In this document: positions 63,382 through 64,000 of the stretch, piece by piece
Position numbering within the stretch: the stretch's first letter is position 1
Layout of the letters: each line of letters begins with the position of its first letter
Source of the DNA: Arcanobacterium pluranimalium
Lineage (GTDB): Bacteria > Actinomycetota > Actinomycetes > Actinomycetales > Actinomycetaceae
Direction: 5' to 3'
NCBI RefSeq assembly: GCF_016907845.1
Contig: NZ_JAFBCS010000001.1
Coordinates: 1,054,001-1,118,000 of the forward strand
DNA: 64,000 nt
Translations under genes and position numbers: made by a program
Notes under the pieces: generated by a model
The model's database searches: none
Seen by the model: the letters and a program-made list of their open reading frames with translations, nothing else
What the model was told of the DNA's origin: nothing

Positions 63382-63747
63382 TTAGGATGCGACGGCAGGT
63401 CTTATCAAATCCGAGGTCTTTGGCTCAATGTAGATGAGCTTGACCTTACCTACGTACTTCTCGGCAAGCTCGGGCACGCGGGTGAGCGCTTCGAGCACGT
63501 CACCAGATTCGCCGAGGATGAGCAGGTTGTCATCCTGGGGCTCCAGGTCAGCGCGCTCGGAGTATTCAAATTCATCAGACTTCGGTGTCTGGCGGCCTTG
63601 CACATAGTCGTCCAGCACGAGGGTGTGGGTTTCGCAGTAGCGCGGATCAGAGGGGTCAACCCACGTGTAGCCGTACTTGCCGGTCTCAGTGGGGATGAGA
63701 GCCTTGTCCTTGTTGTGCCAGGTGAGCTGCAGGCGTTGAGCGGTCAT
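63382..63747 (-). pseudogene. type III restriction-modification methylase (Mod), 3'-truncated
   Basis: N-terminal 109 residues of a Mod-type DNA methyltransferase: LQLTWHNKDKALIPTETGKY, GYTWVDPSDPRYCETHTLVL, QDDNLLILGESGDVLEALTR and VKLIYIEP. The line breaks off at the catalytic motif, where D-P-P-[FY] should follow; after IYIEP the reading becomes an unrelated KTSDLIRPAVAS and ends. So the catalytic loop, the SAM domain and target recognition are gone. The junction is at about 63418, near the IS256 element. Preceded directly by an XRE regulator. Confidence 0.82.
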
Positions 63748-63972
63748 CTAGTCGGTTTCTCCCTTCATGTCGGTGGGGACGACCTCGCAGATGTCAGCGA
63801 CGTCGCAGTCGAGTGCTTGGCAGATGCGTAGCAGGGTGTTGGTTTGGATGTTGGCGCCCTTGGAGAGTTTAGCCATTGATCCGGAACTGATGTCTGCTGC
63901 GGCCTGGAGATCTTGTTTTCGCATGCCGCGTTCTTTGAGGAGTCGCCACAGCTTGTCGTAGCTCAGCAACAC
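63748..63972 (-). CDS. XRE-family helix-turn-helix regulator
   Basis: About 74 residues, Cro/CI type: YDKLWRLLKERGMRKQDLQA, ADISSGSMAKLSKGANIQT and LLRICQALDCDVADICEVV. This compact form commonly sits directly in front of restriction-modification or toxin genes as a controller. The GTG at 63972 has no clear ribosome-binding site, and the frame stays open to the window edge, so the true start may be further out. One base separates it from the mod fragment. Confidence 0.85.
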   Translation of the reverse strand: MLLSYDKLWRLLKERGMRKQDLQAAADISSGSMAKLSKGANIQTNTLLRICQALDCDVADICEVVPTDMKGETD

Positions 63973-64000
63973 CTGGAAGTCGAGAGTATCTAAAGTGGCC

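Noticed and set aside
63003-63437. 144-residue ORF running from the IS256 transposase into its right flank
   Set aside because: It is an out-of-frame reading of the transposase with extreme Arg/Pro content; the short part outside the IS has no recognisable domain.

Overview
The window looks like a chromosome segment of a moderate-GC actinobacterium of the Actinomycetaceae, most like Arcanobacterium or Trueperella. This is inferred from gene content and local gene order, because there is no 16S gene here. Supporting signs are AdnAB instead of RecBCD, the actinobacteria-specific DUF3117 and DUF3107 proteins, a release factor 2 gene with no programmed frameshift, frequent GTG starts, and the order LOG protein / DUF3117 / O-methyltransferase / Mrp / DUF1003 / MgtE-N, which resembles mycobacterial synteny.

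Region by region. 1-4.5 kb: central carbon metabolism, with a eukaryote-type tandem-domain phosphofructokinase (cut by the window edge), pgi and mdh. 4.6-8.7 kb: an envelope-stress module of a PspC/LiaF-like membrane protein divergent from a PspC-fused histidine kinase and its LuxR-type regulator. 8.7-12 kb: one-carbon metabolism (purU, glyA, folD), with a ZTP (pfl) riboswitch in front of glyA-folD. 12.2-15.6 kb: exonuclease III, a YihY/BrkB membrane protein and a mannose-1-phosphate guanylyltransferase. 15.8-26.5 kb: a nucleoside uptake and salvage island with a BMP lipoprotein, ABC ATPase, two permeases, cdd, deoA and deoC, facing PNP and a phospho-sugar mutase. 26.6-29.6 kb: LOG protein, DUF3117, O-methyltransferase and Mrp. 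29.7-32.7 kb: a PTS sugar operon (PRD antiterminator, EIICB, EIIA) behind a RAT-like RNA element. 32.9-40 kb: DUF1003, MgtE-N/CBS protein, Xaa-Pro aminopeptidase, PHP phosphoesterase, MarC and a DEAD-box helicase. 40.4-49.9 kb: an unrecognised 36-residue ORF with its own terminator, a MobA-like protein, DUF3107, AdnA-AdnB, and a kinase-fold protein lacking the metal-binding Asp. 50-55.7 kb: prfB, ftsE, ftsX, an EnvC/RipC-like M23 peptidase, smpB and tmRNA.

From the 3' end of tmRNA to the right edge the DNA is a mosaic genomic island: tandem 20-bp repeats, a truncated gene, an IS3 element with a frameshifted orfB, a phage P27-type terminase small subunit, a divergent MFS efflux/TetR cassette with two candidate operators, a phage-type S-adenosylmethionine synthetase, a small HNH-like gene, a GC-rich IS256 element, and a truncated type III modification methylase beside an XRE regulator. 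tmRNA 3' ends are common integration sites, and the island continues past the window.

No CRISPR array, tRNA or rRNA gene was seen. The most interesting items are the 36-aa mini-gene, the efflux cassette inside the prophage remnant, the eukaryote-type PFK, the in-frame repeat extension behind smpB, the helical-phase repeats before the PHP gene, and the class of long perfect hairpins without U-tracts that close many genes.
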